From Chloroflexota bacterium (GTDB taxonomy: Bacteria > Chloroflexota > Anaerolineae > Aggregatilineales > Phototrophicaceae), in the NCBI GenBank assembly GCA_026706395.1, contig JAPOYU010000117.1:1-24266 (forward strand): 24,266 nucleotides of DNA. The letters are read 5' to 3'. Below the pieces are notes generated by a model, which had not been told where the DNA came from, searched no databases, and was given only the letters and a program-made list of their open reading frames with translations. Made by a program: the position numbers and the translations under genes. This document shows, one piece after another, positions 7,093-15,716 of this stretch; positions within the stretch are counted from its first letter, which is position 1, and the number at the start of each line of letters is the position of its first letter.

Positions 7093-7505
7093 TTGTCATC
7101 ATCTCCTTGCAGGCGGCGCTGGCGGGATTTAATCTGATCGAGGATTTCTTCGGCTGGGGTTGCGCTATCGAGGAATTCACTCTGAGCCCGTTCGATCGCG
7201 CTGAGACGTTGGCTCGCCTCCGCCTCGTTCGCGTCAATATCAGCGCTCCCGTCCCGGTTTACCGCGCCGCTGGCGATCACTCCAGCCGAGGCGCCTTCGG
7301 CGATTTCGTCTTCCATCGCTTCCGGCTGGTCTCTGCCTTCGAGCACGATCTTGTAGAAGGCGAAAGCGCCGCCGATGACAATGGCGAGGGGAACAATCAT
7401 CTGAAAAACGGTCGAGACCAAGCTGAGCAAACCCAGCGCCAGAATAACCAGCAAGACCGCGATCAGCAATTGCCGAATGCGCTTGTCGTTTAACATCTGT
7501 CCCAT
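7089..7505 (-). CDS. Small membrane protein with acidic cytoplasmic tail, unknown
   Basis: The 138-residue product has two adjacent membrane segments (about 13-33 and 35-53) forming a hairpin, then an acidic, alanine-rich tail of about 80 residues containing a predicted helix ANEAEASQRLSAIERAQSEF and a short basic C-terminal helix ending QRRLQGDDDK. I do not recognise a family. The start at 7505 is supported by GCAGG upstream and an extended -10 promoter about 27 bases away; the ATG at 7496 is a possible alternative. Its stop overlaps the MOSC start by four bases, so both are one transcript. The small hairpin plus charged tail would suit a membrane anchor or stress-related accessory protein, but that is a guess. 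Confidence 0.7.
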   Translation of the reverse strand: MGQMLNDKRIRQLLIAVLLVILALGLLSLVSTVFQMIVPLAIVIGGAFAFYKIVLEGRDQPEAMEDEIAEGASAGVIASGAVNRDGSADIDANEAEASQRLSAIERAQSEFLDSATPAEEILDQIKSRQRRLQGDDDK

Positions 7506-7531
7506 CCGACCTGCCCTCGATAGCTAGGGTA

Positions 7532-7540
7532 ATTATACCA
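7532..7540 (-). promoter_or_regulatory. Extended -10 promoter for the membrane protein/MOSC pair
   Basis: On the minus strand this reads TGGTATAAT, a perfect extended -10. Its -35 region is poor, as is usual for extended -10 promoters. The ATG at 7505 is about 27 bases downstream. Confidence 0.6.
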
Positions 7541-7587
7541 GAAGGTGTTTTGATTGAGCCGGGGACCAACGCCTGCGCCAATCTTTG

Positions 7588-7596
7588 TGGTATTAT
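7588..7596 (+). promoter_or_regulatory. Extended -10 promoter for the sugar operon
   Basis: TGGTATTAT (TGn plus a 5 of 6 -10) lies about 95 bases before the binding-protein ATG at 7692. It is back to back with the divergent promoter at 7532-7540, so the two polymerase sites almost touch. No clear LacI-type palindrome is seen in the leader. Confidence 0.5.
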
Positions 7597-7691
7597 CCAG
7601 GCGGGTAGAGCAGGAGGGAAGGTATCGAACAATTTGAAGAAAAGCGGTCTCAACAACGAGTCGGACATTATCGAAAAAAGGTGAGGATAAT

Positions 7692-8981
7692 ATGTTCAAC
7701 AATATGAAAGCTGTCCGCGCCCTTCTCATAGTGATATTGCTATTGAGTACTGGCGCCATCACGTTGGGACAAGACCAGGTCACTTTGGGTTTTGTCTATG
7801 GATCATTTGCCCCGCAAGAGAAGTGGGAACTCTACTTTGAGGATTTCCTGGCTGAAAACCCGAACGTCACGATCAACTATATCCCGGTCCCGCTTGACAG
7901 TTGGGGCGACTATACCCAGAAGATCGTCACCACTATGCTCGGTGGCGAGCAGGTCGATGTCATCTGGAATGCCATTGAAGCTGTTCCAATGATGGCGGAG
8001 CGCGGCGTCTTGATGTCATTGGATTCCTTCATTGAAGGCGATCCTGATATTCAGGAGTTCCTTGATGACGCGCATCCGAAACTGCTGGAAGGGCTGCGCT
8101 GGAAAGATCAGCAGTATCTGTTGCCATTCGCCTGGAATACAACACTGATCTATTACAACAAAGCTGTCCTGGAAGCCGCCGGCTTGCCCGAACCACCGCC
8201 CGATTGGAGCTGGGATGATTTCCTGGAGTATGCCCAGACGATCACACAGGATACTGACGGAGACGGCAACAACGATGTTTGGGGCTTCCATTCCGCCTCC
8301 TGGCTCTGGCACCTGGGTCCCTGGGCGGTATCCAACGGCTCTTTCTTCCTCAACGAGGATTTCACCGAACCTTGGTACACCAAGCCCGAGACCATCGAGG
8401 CATTTCAGTTTGTCCGCGACATGATCTGGGAACACGAGGTCATACCGGCCGGTTCTTTCAATTTCCGCGAAGCCTTCGTCGCGGGTACCCTGGGCATGAT
8501 GATTGATTCTCCCGCCGGGCGCCAGCGCTTGATACCCGCCGGCATGAGCGCCGATGAGTACGATGTCAACTTTTTCCCGTCGAAGGCGGGCGAGACGGTC
8601 ATGGGTTCGCAATGGGGGACGGACGGTTACGGAATCACTCAAGACACCGCGCATCCGGAACTGGCTTGGGAGATGGTGAAACATCTCGTGAGCACGGATG
8701 TCATGTCGCATCTGCTTTCGGGCGAATTCGCCTCGGCCAGCGCGCCAGCGCGCCGTTCCCTCGCAAGCGACCCGGTCTTGGTCGCCGCAAGCCCCGCCAA
8801 CTACTCGCGCTTCTACGATGTCCTTGAAGGCGGCCGCACCGTCATCAACGCGCCCTATTTCGCGGAATTGGCCGAGATTCACGATCGCTACATGTCGCTC
8901 GTCTGGTCGAATGAGATGAGCGTCGAAGAGGCTGCCGCCAACATCCAGTCGGAAATGGAAGCGGTAATCGCCGACGCCTAA
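7692..8981 (+). CDS. Sugar ABC transporter substrate-binding protein (family 1)
   Basis: The 429-residue protein has a signal peptide (1-26, cleaved near TLG-QDQ) and the family 1 solute-binding fold: FEDFLAENPNVTINYIPV (29 onward region), QVDVIWNAIEAVPMMAERG, LPFAWNTTLIYYNKAVLEAAGL, WSWDDFLEYAQTIT, and FVAGTLGMMIDSPAGRQRL. It delivers oligosaccharides to a CUT1-type permease pair, here the next two genes. The ATG at 7692 has AGGTGAGG 4-5 bases upstream. Tryptophan- and aromatic-rich stretches (SASWLWHLGPW) suit stacking against sugar rings. It is the first gene of a five-gene operon that also holds a GH116 enzyme, so a beta-glucoside or beta-xyloside oligomer is the likely ligand, by inference. 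Confidence 0.93.
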   Translation: MFNNMKAVRALLIVILLLSTGAITLGQDQVTLGFVYGSFAPQEKWELYFEDFLAENPNVTINYIPVPLDSWGDYTQKIVTTMLGGEQVDVIWNAIEAVPMMAERGVLMSLDSFIEGDPDIQEFLDDAHPKLLEGLRWKDQQYLLPFAWNTTLIYYNKAVLEAAGLPEPPPDWSWDDFLEYAQTITQDTDGDGNNDVWGFHSASWLWHLGPWAVSNGSFFLNEDFTEPWYTKPETIEAFQFVRDMIWEHEVIPAGSFNFREAFVAGTLGMMIDSPAGRQRLIPAGMSADEYDVNFFPSKAGETVMGSQWGTDGYGITQDTAHPELAWEMVKHLVSTDVMSHLLSGEFASASAPARRSLASDPVLVAASPANYSRFYDVLEGGRTVINAPYFAELAEIHDRYMSLVWSNEMSVEEAAANIQSEMEAVIADA

Positions 8982-8994
8982 GTTCGAAAACAAG

Positions 8995-9100
8995 ATGGCG
9001 GTGTGGCTCGCCATGCCGTCATCTCCGCTTGAGGAAAGGCGCCGCTCAGCGCAAACTACGGCGCCCGCGAGGAGAGCAAGCCGCGTGTCACATCCGCGGC
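8995..9100 (+). other. Structured spacer between binding protein and permease genes
   Basis: Two hairpins lie in the 189-base gap: ATGGCG (8995-9000) with CGCCAT (9009-9014), and GCCGCG (9080-9085) with CGCGGC (9095-9100). Neither has a T tract. Such structures after binding-protein genes commonly protect the upstream message and lower permease expression; that role here is inferred. Confidence 0.35.
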
Positions 9101-9170
9101 CGCGTCCTTCCTCGGGCAAAGCGCCTATTAGATATCCTGCGTGAATCGCCGGGAGGCTAGCAGTCTAAAC

Positions 9171-10091
9171 ATGTCCGCTCTTCGGGTGCGTTTGGCCTCC
9201 CGGAATTGGAATCGCCTTGCCATTCGCGAGGCGATTGCGGGTTATTTCTTCATTCTGCCCACGCTGTTGAGCTTCCTTGTCTTCTTCCTCATCCCCACCA
9301 TTTCGGGCTTTGGCATGTCGTTTTTCGAATGGGACTTTTTCTCTGAGCCCGAATACGTGGGCATGGAGAACTTCGCCGAGCTTTTCAGCGACAGGCTATT
9401 TTTGCGCACCCTGCGCAACACGGCGATATTCGCCGTCGCAGCGACCAGCCTGAATGTGGGTTTGGGCATGTTTATCGCGATCGGCATCAACAGTATTAAG
9501 TGGCGCTGGCTCAAAGCCTTTTTGCGGACTTCCTATTTCATCCCATTTGTCATATCGACGGTGGTCGTGGCGCTGCTCTTCGGATTCTTGCTGCAGGAGA
9601 GTACCGGCGTTGTCAACTATTACTTCTCGCGCTTGGGCATCGACCGGATCCCTTGGTTGACGTCTTCGACCTGGGCTTTCCGTTCCATCGTCTTGATCGA
9701 CGTCTGGAAGCATGTCGGTTTTTTCACGTTGATCTTCCTGGCGGGATTGCAGGGTATCCCTTCCGAGCTTTATGAAGCGGCTGTCGTTGATGGCGCTGGT
9801 CGCCGCGTGCGCTTGACGCGGATTACGATCCCTCTGCTCACGCCGTCGCTTTTCTTTGCCTTGATCATTGCCTTGATCGGCGCGTTCCAGGTCTTTGAGT
9901 CCATGTATGTCTTGACAAACGGCGGTCCCGGCGATGCCACGCGCACGGTGGTCATGCTTCTCTACCGCGAGGCTTTCGGCAGCTTCAACATGGGTTACGC
10001 CGCCAGTATGGCGGTCGTCCTGTTTGTCATCATCCTGGCGCTCACCGTCTCGCAGGTGGGGATCGGCGATCGTTGGGTCTTTTATCGCTAA
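9171..10091 (+). CDS. Sugar ABC transporter permease, MalF/UgpA type
   Basis: The 306-residue membrane protein has about six transmembrane helices. The first (from EAIAGYFFILPTLLSFLVFF) is followed by the typical YVGMENFAELF and LRNTAIFAV blocks. The EAA loop that docks on the ATPase is EAAVVDGAGRRVRLTRITIP from residue 202. FESMYVLTNGGPGDATRTVV is the conserved segment of UgpA-type subunits. I chose ATG 9171, which has GGGAGG upstream at a rather long 14-base gap; a GTG at 9141 would add ten residues but has no ribosome binding site. It forms the transmembrane channel with the next gene's product. No ATPase gene is near. Confidence 0.92.
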   Translation: MSALRVRLASRNWNRLAIREAIAGYFFILPTLLSFLVFFLIPTISGFGMSFFEWDFFSEPEYVGMENFAELFSDRLFLRTLRNTAIFAVAATSLNVGLGMFIAIGINSIKWRWLKAFLRTSYFIPFVISTVVVALLFGFLLQESTGVVNYYFSRLGIDRIPWLTSSTWAFRSIVLIDVWKHVGFFTLIFLAGLQGIPSELYEAAVVDGAGRRVRLTRITIPLLTPSLFFALIIALIGAFQVFESMYVLTNGGPGDATRTVVMLLYREAFGSFNMGYAASMAVVLFVIILALTVSQVGIGDRWVFYR

Positions 10092-10103
10092 CGGATAGCG
10101 GTT

Positions 10104-11015
10104 ATGTCTATTACCAGCTCGATAACGTCCACGCCGAATCCGATCTTGCCCCGGTCCGCGGCCCTGCTAGCGAAACTGCGCGACAAATGGCAAACTTATC
10201 TGGTGAACGCGCTCATCGGAACACCGCTGATCGCCGGCGCGCTGATTATGTTTTTGCCCCTGGTGTGGTCGGTGTCTTTCTCATTCGGTCAGCCGCATGA
10301 ATTCTTCAAATTGCCGCCGCCTGTGATACCCAGCGCCATCCGCCTGGACAACTATGAATCCGTCTTCCAGCGGGTCGATTTCGCGCGCTTCTTCTTGAAT
10401 AGCGTGGCTGTCACCGCCTGTGTCACCATCGCGCAGTTGATCACTTGCAGCATGGCGGGCTACGCCTTTGCGCGCTTGCGTTTCCCCGGCAAGCGGCTCA
10501 TTTTCATTCTGTTTCTGGCATCCATGATGGTGCCGCAGCATGTGACGCTGATTCCGGTCTTCATCATCATCAGAGGCATGGGGCTGTATAACACTCTCGG
10601 CGCGCTGATCGTTCCTTATGCAACCAGCGTCTTTGGCGCCTTTCTGCTGAAACAATTCTTCGAAACCATCCCCAACGAACTGGAAGACGCAGCCAAAATC
10701 GACGGGGCCGGCTTCCTGCAGATCTATCGTCTCGTCATGCTTCCCCTCGCTGGTCCACCACTGGCAACGCTTGCGATTCTCACTTTCAACAGTTCCTGGA
10801 ACAACTTCTTCTGGCCCCTGATATTCATCAATTCAGCCGAGAAGATGACTCTGCCTCTGGGCATGATCTACCTGCGCGGTCAAGACGGCGTGACGAATAC
10901 TGGCGTACTCATGGCGGCTATTGTCCTCAATCTCATTCCAGTGTTAGTATTCTTCATGATTTTTCAGCGCAAGCTGGTTGAAGGTGTCACCTTGACCGGC
11001 TTGAAAGGCGCCTGA
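10104..11015 (+). CDS. Sugar ABC transporter permease, MalG/UgpE type
   Basis: The 303-residue product has six predicted membrane helices and the MalG-type order: FLPLVWSVSFSFGQPHEFF, LDNYESVFQRVDFARFFLNS, CSMAGYAFARLRFPGKRL, MMVPQHVTLIPVFIIIRGMG, and the EAA loop ELEDAAKIDGAGFLQIYRLV from about residue 192. It ends VEGVTLTGLKGA, the usual C-terminal signature of this subunit. The gene starts 12 bases after the preceding permease stop and pairs with it. The first 35 residues, rich in Ser, Thr and Pro, are a longer cytoplasmic lead than usual. The upstream site is weak (GGATAGCGG), so coupling to the preceding gene is likely. Confidence 0.93.
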   Translation: MSITSSITSTPNPILPRSAALLAKLRDKWQTYLVNALIGTPLIAGALIMFLPLVWSVSFSFGQPHEFFKLPPPVIPSAIRLDNYESVFQRVDFARFFLNSVAVTACVTIAQLITCSMAGYAFARLRFPGKRLIFILFLASMMVPQHVTLIPVFIIIRGMGLYNTLGALIVPYATSVFGAFLLKQFFETIPNELEDAAKIDGAGFLQIYRLVMLPLAGPPLATLAILTFNSSWNNFFWPLIFINSAEKMTLPLGMIYLRGQDGVTNTGVLMAAIVLNLIPVLVFFMIFQRKLVEGVTLTGLKGA

Positions 11016-11049
11016 ATACTGTTCGCCAAATTAAGATCGAGAAAAAGAG

Positions 11050-13503
11050 ATGGAATTTCACAAAGACATTCGAAGTTTTGACTCGTCCGCGAGCGCGTTA
11101 GCGTTTCCTTTGGGCGGGATTGGCACTGGCAACGTTTCACTGGGCGCGCGCGGTGAACTGCGCGATTGGGAGATCTTCAACACCCCCGCAAAAGGGAAAT
11201 CTTTGCCGCTCACGTTTTTTGCCATTCGCTGTCGGCAGGCGGGCAATGAGCCTATGTTTCGCGTCCTTGAAGGACCGGTGCAGCCGCCGCATACGCCCTC
11301 ACACGGCTATCACCCGATGATGGGCGTCGCCGGCTTGCCTCGCTTCAAGAGTTCAACATTTCGCGGACAATATCCCTTCGCCGCCATCGACTTCGAGGAT
11401 GCGAGTTTGCCGGTCGCGGCGCAACTTGAAGCCTATACGCCTCTGATCCCGCTGAATCCCGAAGACTCCGGCGTTCCTTGCGCCATCTTTACATATACGA
11501 TATCAAATCGAACCGATGATCCTGTAGACATCACCGTCCTCGGCTCGCTGACGAACCCGGTCGGCAATTTGCTCTCGGACCAATTCGGCAACAATGCCTG
11601 GCCCGAGTTTGGGCGCCAGGTCAACGAATTCCATGATGATGGCAATATCCGTGGTCTGAAATTGACGAACGACGAACTCGCAAGCGACAGCCTCCACTTT
11701 GGCAGCGTCAGCCTGGTCACCGACCACGACAACGTCACCTACAGGCGTACGTGGCTGCGCGGCGAATGGTGGGATTATCTGCATAACTTCTGTGACGATC
11801 TCATTGATGACGGCTTGCTCGACGATCCGGCCGATGATGCGCCCGGCGAACACATCGCAGCTGGCTCGCTGGGATTGGTGGACCGGCTGGAGCCGGGCGA
11901 AAGCAAGCAGTTACGCTTCATTCTAAGCTGGCATTTCCCCAACCGTCCCAAGGCTTGGGATCTGAACCAGGTGCACATGCTCAGCGTTGATGTGGCGACG
12001 GTGGGCATAATGCGCAACCAATATGCCACGCGCTTTGAGGATGCCTGGGATGCCGCGTCCTACGTCTGTCGCGAATCGCAGCGGCTGGATAGCCAGACCC
12101 GCCTCTTCCACGACGCCCTGTTCAGCAGCGCCTTGCCCCCGGCTGTCCTGGACGCTGTCTCGGCGAATATCGTGCCATTGCGCAGCACGACCTGCTTCTG
12201 GCTGGAAGATGGGCGCTTCTACGGCTGGGAAGGTTGCTTTGACGATGTCGGTTGCTGCCCCGGCAGCTGTACTCACGTCTGGAGCTATGCTTATTCTCTC
12301 GCCTATCTCTTCCCCTCGCTCGAGCGCGAGATGCGCCGCATTGAGTTCAACGTAGAGACGGCCGATGACGGCTTCATGCGCTTCCGTTCTTTCGGCACCT
12401 TCCATGACGAGTTTGTCTGGCAGGGCCGGACGGACGCGGCGGTTGACGGGCAAATGGGCTCGATTTTGCGCGTCTATCGCGAATGGCAATTGAGCGGCGA
12501 CCGGTCGTTCCTGGCCGAGCTCTGGCCGGGCGTCAAACGCGCGATCGGCTTCGCCAGCTCATACTGGGACAGCGACAATGACCATGTTTTGGACGGCGTC
12601 CAGCACAATACTTACGACATCGAATTCCACGGCCCGAATCCGCTCTGCGGGATCTATTATCTGGCGGCCTTGCGCGCTGTCGAGGAGATGGCGCTGATAA
12701 TGGACGAGGACGGCTTGAGCCGGCGCTGCCGCGAAGCCTTCGAAACGGGACGCGCCAATCTGGACGCGCTGCTATGGAACGGCGAGTATTATGTACAGCG
12801 GCTCGATGATGTGAACGCGCAAAAGTATCAGCACGGGCTGGGCTGCCTGTCCGACCAGCTCTTGGGCCAGCTGCACGCCAGCTTGCTTGGGCTCGGCGAT
12901 CTGCTGCCGGGAGACCGTGTTCGCGGCGCGCTGAAGTCGATATTTGACCACAATTTCAAGGGGGACTTCAGCGAGCACCTGAACTGTCAGCGAGTATATA
13001 CGCTGAACGACGAAGCTGGCCTGCTTCTTTGCACCTGGCCCGGAGGCAGCAGGCCGAACCTGCCGTTTCCCTATGCTGATGAGGTCTGGACCGGCATTGA
13101 GTATCAAGTCGCCGCGCATTTGATCCATGAAGGCTGGGTCGATGAAGGATTGCAAATCGTCGAAGCGGTGCGCGCGCGGCATGATGGAGTAAGGCGCAAC
13201 CCCTGGAATGAAGTGGAATGCGGCAATCACTATGCGCGCAGCATGTCGAGTTGGGCGCTGCTGCTGGCGTTGAGCGGCGCGCAGGTCGACCCGGCCAACG
13301 GAAACATGAGCTTCCCGCCTGGCTGGACGCTCGCCACCGAAGACAAGCCCTTCCAATCGTTTTGGTCTAATGGGCGCGCCTGGGGCACATATGCGGTGGA
13401 ATGGGACGAAGACACTCAGGCATGGTGGAGCCGCTTTGAAGTGCTCGGTGGCGACAGCAATGTTACAGGCGGCATTAGAGGCGAGGATTCGTCACCGCGC
13501 TAG
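11050..13503 (+). CDS. GH116 glycosidase (beta-glucosidase/beta-xylosidase type)
   Basis: The 817-residue enzyme matches the GBA2/SSO1353 family: an N-terminal beta-sandwich domain opening with FPLGGIGTGNVSLGARGELRDW, then an all-helical (alpha/alpha)6 catalytic domain. E394 in YGWEGC and D523 in HNTYDIEFHG fit the nucleophile and acid/base; their spacing of 129 is close to the 127 of the Sulfolobus enzyme (E335, D462, recalled). Other family blocks are DEFVWQGRTDAAVDGQMG and the C-terminal EVECGNHYARSMSSW. Family members hydrolyse beta-glucosides, beta-xylosides or glucosylceramide. No signal peptide is present, so it acts in the cytoplasm on imported sugar. It starts 34 bases after the permease gene, in the same operon; its ribosome binding site (AAGAG next to the ATG) is weak. 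Confidence 0.92.
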   Translation: MEFHKDIRSFDSSASALAFPLGGIGTGNVSLGARGELRDWEIFNTPAKGKSLPLTFFAIRCRQAGNEPMFRVLEGPVQPPHTPSHGYHPMMGVAGLPRFKSSTFRGQYPFAAIDFEDASLPVAAQLEAYTPLIPLNPEDSGVPCAIFTYTISNRTDDPVDITVLGSLTNPVGNLLSDQFGNNAWPEFGRQVNEFHDDGNIRGLKLTNDELASDSLHFGSVSLVTDHDNVTYRRTWLRGEWWDYLHNFCDDLIDDGLLDDPADDAPGEHIAAGSLGLVDRLEPGESKQLRFILSWHFPNRPKAWDLNQVHMLSVDVATVGIMRNQYATRFEDAWDAASYVCRESQRLDSQTRLFHDALFSSALPPAVLDAVSANIVPLRSTTCFWLEDGRFYGWEGCFDDVGCCPGSCTHVWSYAYSLAYLFPSLEREMRRIEFNVETADDGFMRFRSFGTFHDEFVWQGRTDAAVDGQMGSILRVYREWQLSGDRSFLAELWPGVKRAIGFASSYWDSDNDHVLDGVQHNTYDIEFHGPNPLCGIYYLAALRAVEEMALIMDEDGLSRRCREAFETGRANLDALLWNGEYYVQRLDDVNAQKYQHGLGCLSDQLLGQLHASLLGLGDLLPGDRVRGALKSIFDHNFKGDFSEHLNCQRVYTLNDEAGLLLCTWPGGSRPNLPFPYADEVWTGIEYQVAAHLIHEGWVDEGLQIVEAVRARHDGVRRNPWNEVECGNHYARSMSSWALLLALSGAQVDPANGNMSFPPGWTLATEDKPFQSFWSNGRAWGTYAVEWDEDTQAWWSRFEVLGGDSNVTGGIRGEDSSPR

Positions 13504-13532
13504 GTTAAGATTTATCCGAAACGGAGATGGTA

Positions 13533-14258
13533 ATGGCAATCAAGTATTACACGCACGGTCGGCGCGATCAGATGAAAGTGGCGCTGACATTCGATGATGG
13601 TCCGAATCCGCCGCGGACCGATCAGGTCATCGAGATACTGAACAGCTACGGCGCGCGCGGTACGTTCTTCGTGCTGGGCAAGTGGGTGGAGCGCTTCCCC
13701 CAGGCCTTCCAGCGGATCATCGAGGGCGGACACGCGGTGGGCAATCACAGCCATCTGCATCAGACGCACTTGGGCGACTTCGACCGGGCGGAAGCGGTAA
13801 TTGGAAACTTGCTCGGGCGCCCAACCCGCTATCTGCGCGCCCACTATTTCAATTTTTTCACCTGTCTGTACTCGCCGGTTGCGCTGTCGCCGGATATGAA
13901 AATCGTCGACGCCGATGTCAATCCAGCTGATTACGACAAGTCTGATCCCCAAGCCATTGTAGACGCGACGCTCAATCATCCGGCTTTGGCGGCCGGCTCC
14001 ATCATCGACTTGCATGATAGTACGGAATCCGACGATGACGCCCTGCGCCTCGCGCGGCCGCTGCCTATGATTCAAGCTCTGCCCGCGATAATAGAAGGTT
14101 TGCAGGCGAAAGGCTTCGAGTTGGTCAGCCTCGACGAGATGGAATTGGTCGATCCTGTCGAGTGGCACTTCGACGGTCGCGGCACGTTCGCGTCGGCGGA
14201 AGTACGCGCTACGATTGCTGGTCTCAGGGGCTCAAAGCAAGGTCTTCCATCGAAGTAG
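13533..14258 (+). CDS. Polysaccharide deacetylase (NodB homology, CE4) family protein
   Basis: The 241-residue product carries the NodB motifs: TFDDGPN (catalytic base D21 and metal D22), H72-S-H-L-H76 as the two metal histidines, and LHDS with H161. These zinc-dependent enzymes remove N- or O-acetyl groups from sugars such as chitooligosaccharides, peptidoglycan or acetylated xylan. The third motif, usually R-x-P-Y, reads RAHYF, so the substrate pocket differs. There is no signal peptide or membrane anchor, which is unusual unless it acts on imported oligosaccharides; its place 29 bases after GH116 in a sugar operon supports that. ATG 13533 is preferred over 13527 because GGAG lies 6 bases upstream. 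Its 3' end overlaps the opposing glycosyltransferase gene by 27 bases. Confidence 0.88.
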   Translation: MAIKYYTHGRRDQMKVALTFDDGPNPPRTDQVIEILNSYGARGTFFVLGKWVERFPQAFQRIIEGGHAVGNHSHLHQTHLGDFDRAEAVIGNLLGRPTRYLRAHYFNFFTCLYSPVALSPDMKIVDADVNPADYDKSDPQAIVDATLNHPALAAGSIIDLHDSTESDDDALRLARPLPMIQALPAIIEGLQAKGFELVSLDEMELVDPVEWHFDGRGTFASAEVRATIAGLRGSKQGLPSK

Positions 14259-15716
14259 ATTACTCTCTCCCCCCGAGCCGGCTGTCACATTAGCCCGCCA
14301 GACGATCCAGCTTTCGCGCAGGCTCAAGCCGACGACAGCGCCGAATGACAGCGCGTAAATGAGCAGATACAGGCAGAGTTCGGGCTGCAGATGCCAGGCC
14401 AGCCAGGCCGCCCACAGCGCATACAGCAGCAAAGCAAGCTCAAGCCAAACCGTCACCTCTGCCGAAAGCGCATAGCGGCTCCGCCTCCAGTCGCGCTCAA
14501 ATTTCGGGGTGCGCCGAAAGCCGGGCTTGATGCCGAGCAGGGCGGTCAGTACTGCCAGGCTGTTGCCCAGTGACATGCCCGTGCCGATGAAGAGCAAGGC
14601 CGGGAAGGCGGTTAATCCTCGCAGCGCTCCGCGATTGCCATGCATGCGTATCTGACCGGCGACATACATCAAAGGCGATGCCAAAGCCAGAAGGCCCAAC
14701 GGCGCCAGCGGCAAATCCGAAAGGGCTCCGGAGCGCAGCAGTGGCGGCGTCAAGAGCAGCATCAGCAGCATCAGTGGCTGCGGCAGATATTGACACAGAT
14801 GCTGAATCGCCATGATCTTCTGTGTCGCGCCGAGCCCCCCGGCGATGATTTTTGGCGCAAGCTTGAGCAAGCACTGGGTGTTGCCGGTCGCCCAGCGCGC
14901 CTGCTGCAGCTTGTAGGCCGCCAGTTGCGGCGGGATCTCGCCCGGCACCTCTACCTCCGGCAGAAACACCGAAGTCCAGCCCGCCATCTGCGCGCGATAG
15001 CTCAGGTCCAGGTCCTCTGTCAGGGTATCGGCGGACCAGCCACCGGCCGCTTCAATACAGCTGCGCCGCCATACCCCGCCGGTGCCGTTGAAGGGGATCA
15101 GCCAGCCACTGCGGTTCCGCGCCGCCTGCTCGACTACGAAATGCGTATCAATCGAGAGTTCCTGAGCGCGCGTCAGGCTGTTTTCGGTCGCGTTGAGATG
15201 CCCCCAGCGGCTCTGCACGATGCCTATATCAGGCCGGGCGAAGAGATGCGGCAAGGTCCGCTGCAGGAAATCGGGCGGCGGGATGAAGTCGGCATCAAAG
15301 ATGGCGATGACCTCACTGTCGCACTGTCGCGTCCCTTCCGCCAGCGCGCCCGCTTTAAAACCAGCGCGGTCCGTCCGGCGAAGATGTTGTACGCGAAAGC
15401 CGCGTCTTTCCAACTGCGCCAGCTTGAGCGCGACCAGCTCCGAGGTCGAGTCGGTTGAATCATCCAGCGCTTGGATCAGCAGTCGGTCGCGCGGATAGTC
15501 GAGGCCGGCCACGGCATCGATAAGTCGGCCGGCGACATTGGCTTCATTGTAGAAAGGAAGCTGAACCGCGACCGTCGGCAATTCGAGCAGCGATGGCGCC
15601 GAGGGCGCCGCATGCCGCGTACGCCAATAGCGCCAGAGCAGGACCGCCTGCCCCGCTGTATACAAGCCGAGGGACAGCGCGCAGAGGGCATAGAGCGTTA
15701 ACAGTAGCGTCATCAT
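14232..15716 (-). CDS. Membrane glycosyltransferase family 2 (cellulose synthase-like)
   Basis: The 494-residue protein has an N-terminal membrane helix (about 3-28), a GT2 catalytic domain (48-285) and four or more C-terminal helices. Catalytic motifs are complete: D85-D86-S, D141-A-D143, T233-E-D235 and Q271-x-x-R274-W, the processive-synthase pattern seen in cellulose synthase-like and glucomannan-synthase-like enzymes and ceramide glucosyltransferase. It probably polymerises or transfers hexose from a nucleotide sugar onto a lipid or growing glycan at the membrane. The start follows no good ribosome binding site; ATG 15713 is an equal alternative. It stands alone on the minus strand and converges with the deacetylase gene, overlapping by 27 bases. 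There is no PilZ domain. Confidence 0.92.
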   Translation of the reverse strand: MMTLLLTLYALCALSLGLYTAGQAVLLWRYWRTRHAAPSAPSLLELPTVAVQLPFYNEANVAGRLIDAVAGLDYPRDRLLIQALDDSTDSTSELVALKLAQLERRGFRVQHLRRTDRAGFKAGALAEGTRQCDSEVIAIFDADFIPPPDFLQRTLPHLFARPDIGIVQSRWGHLNATENSLTRAQELSIDTHFVVEQAARNRSGWLIPFNGTGGVWRRSCIEAAGGWSADTLTEDLDLSYRAQMAGWTSVFLPEVEVPGEIPPQLAAYKLQQARWATGNTQCLLKLAPKIIAGGLGATQKIMAIQHLCQYLPQPLMLLMLLLTPPLLRSGALSDLPLAPLGLLALASPLMYVAGQIRMHGNRGALRGLTAFPALLFIGTGMSLGNSLAVLTALLGIKPGFRRTPKFERDWRRSRYALSAEVTVWLELALLLYALWAAWLAWHLQPELCLYLLIYALSFGAVVGLSLRESWIVWRANVTAGSGGESNLLRWKTLL

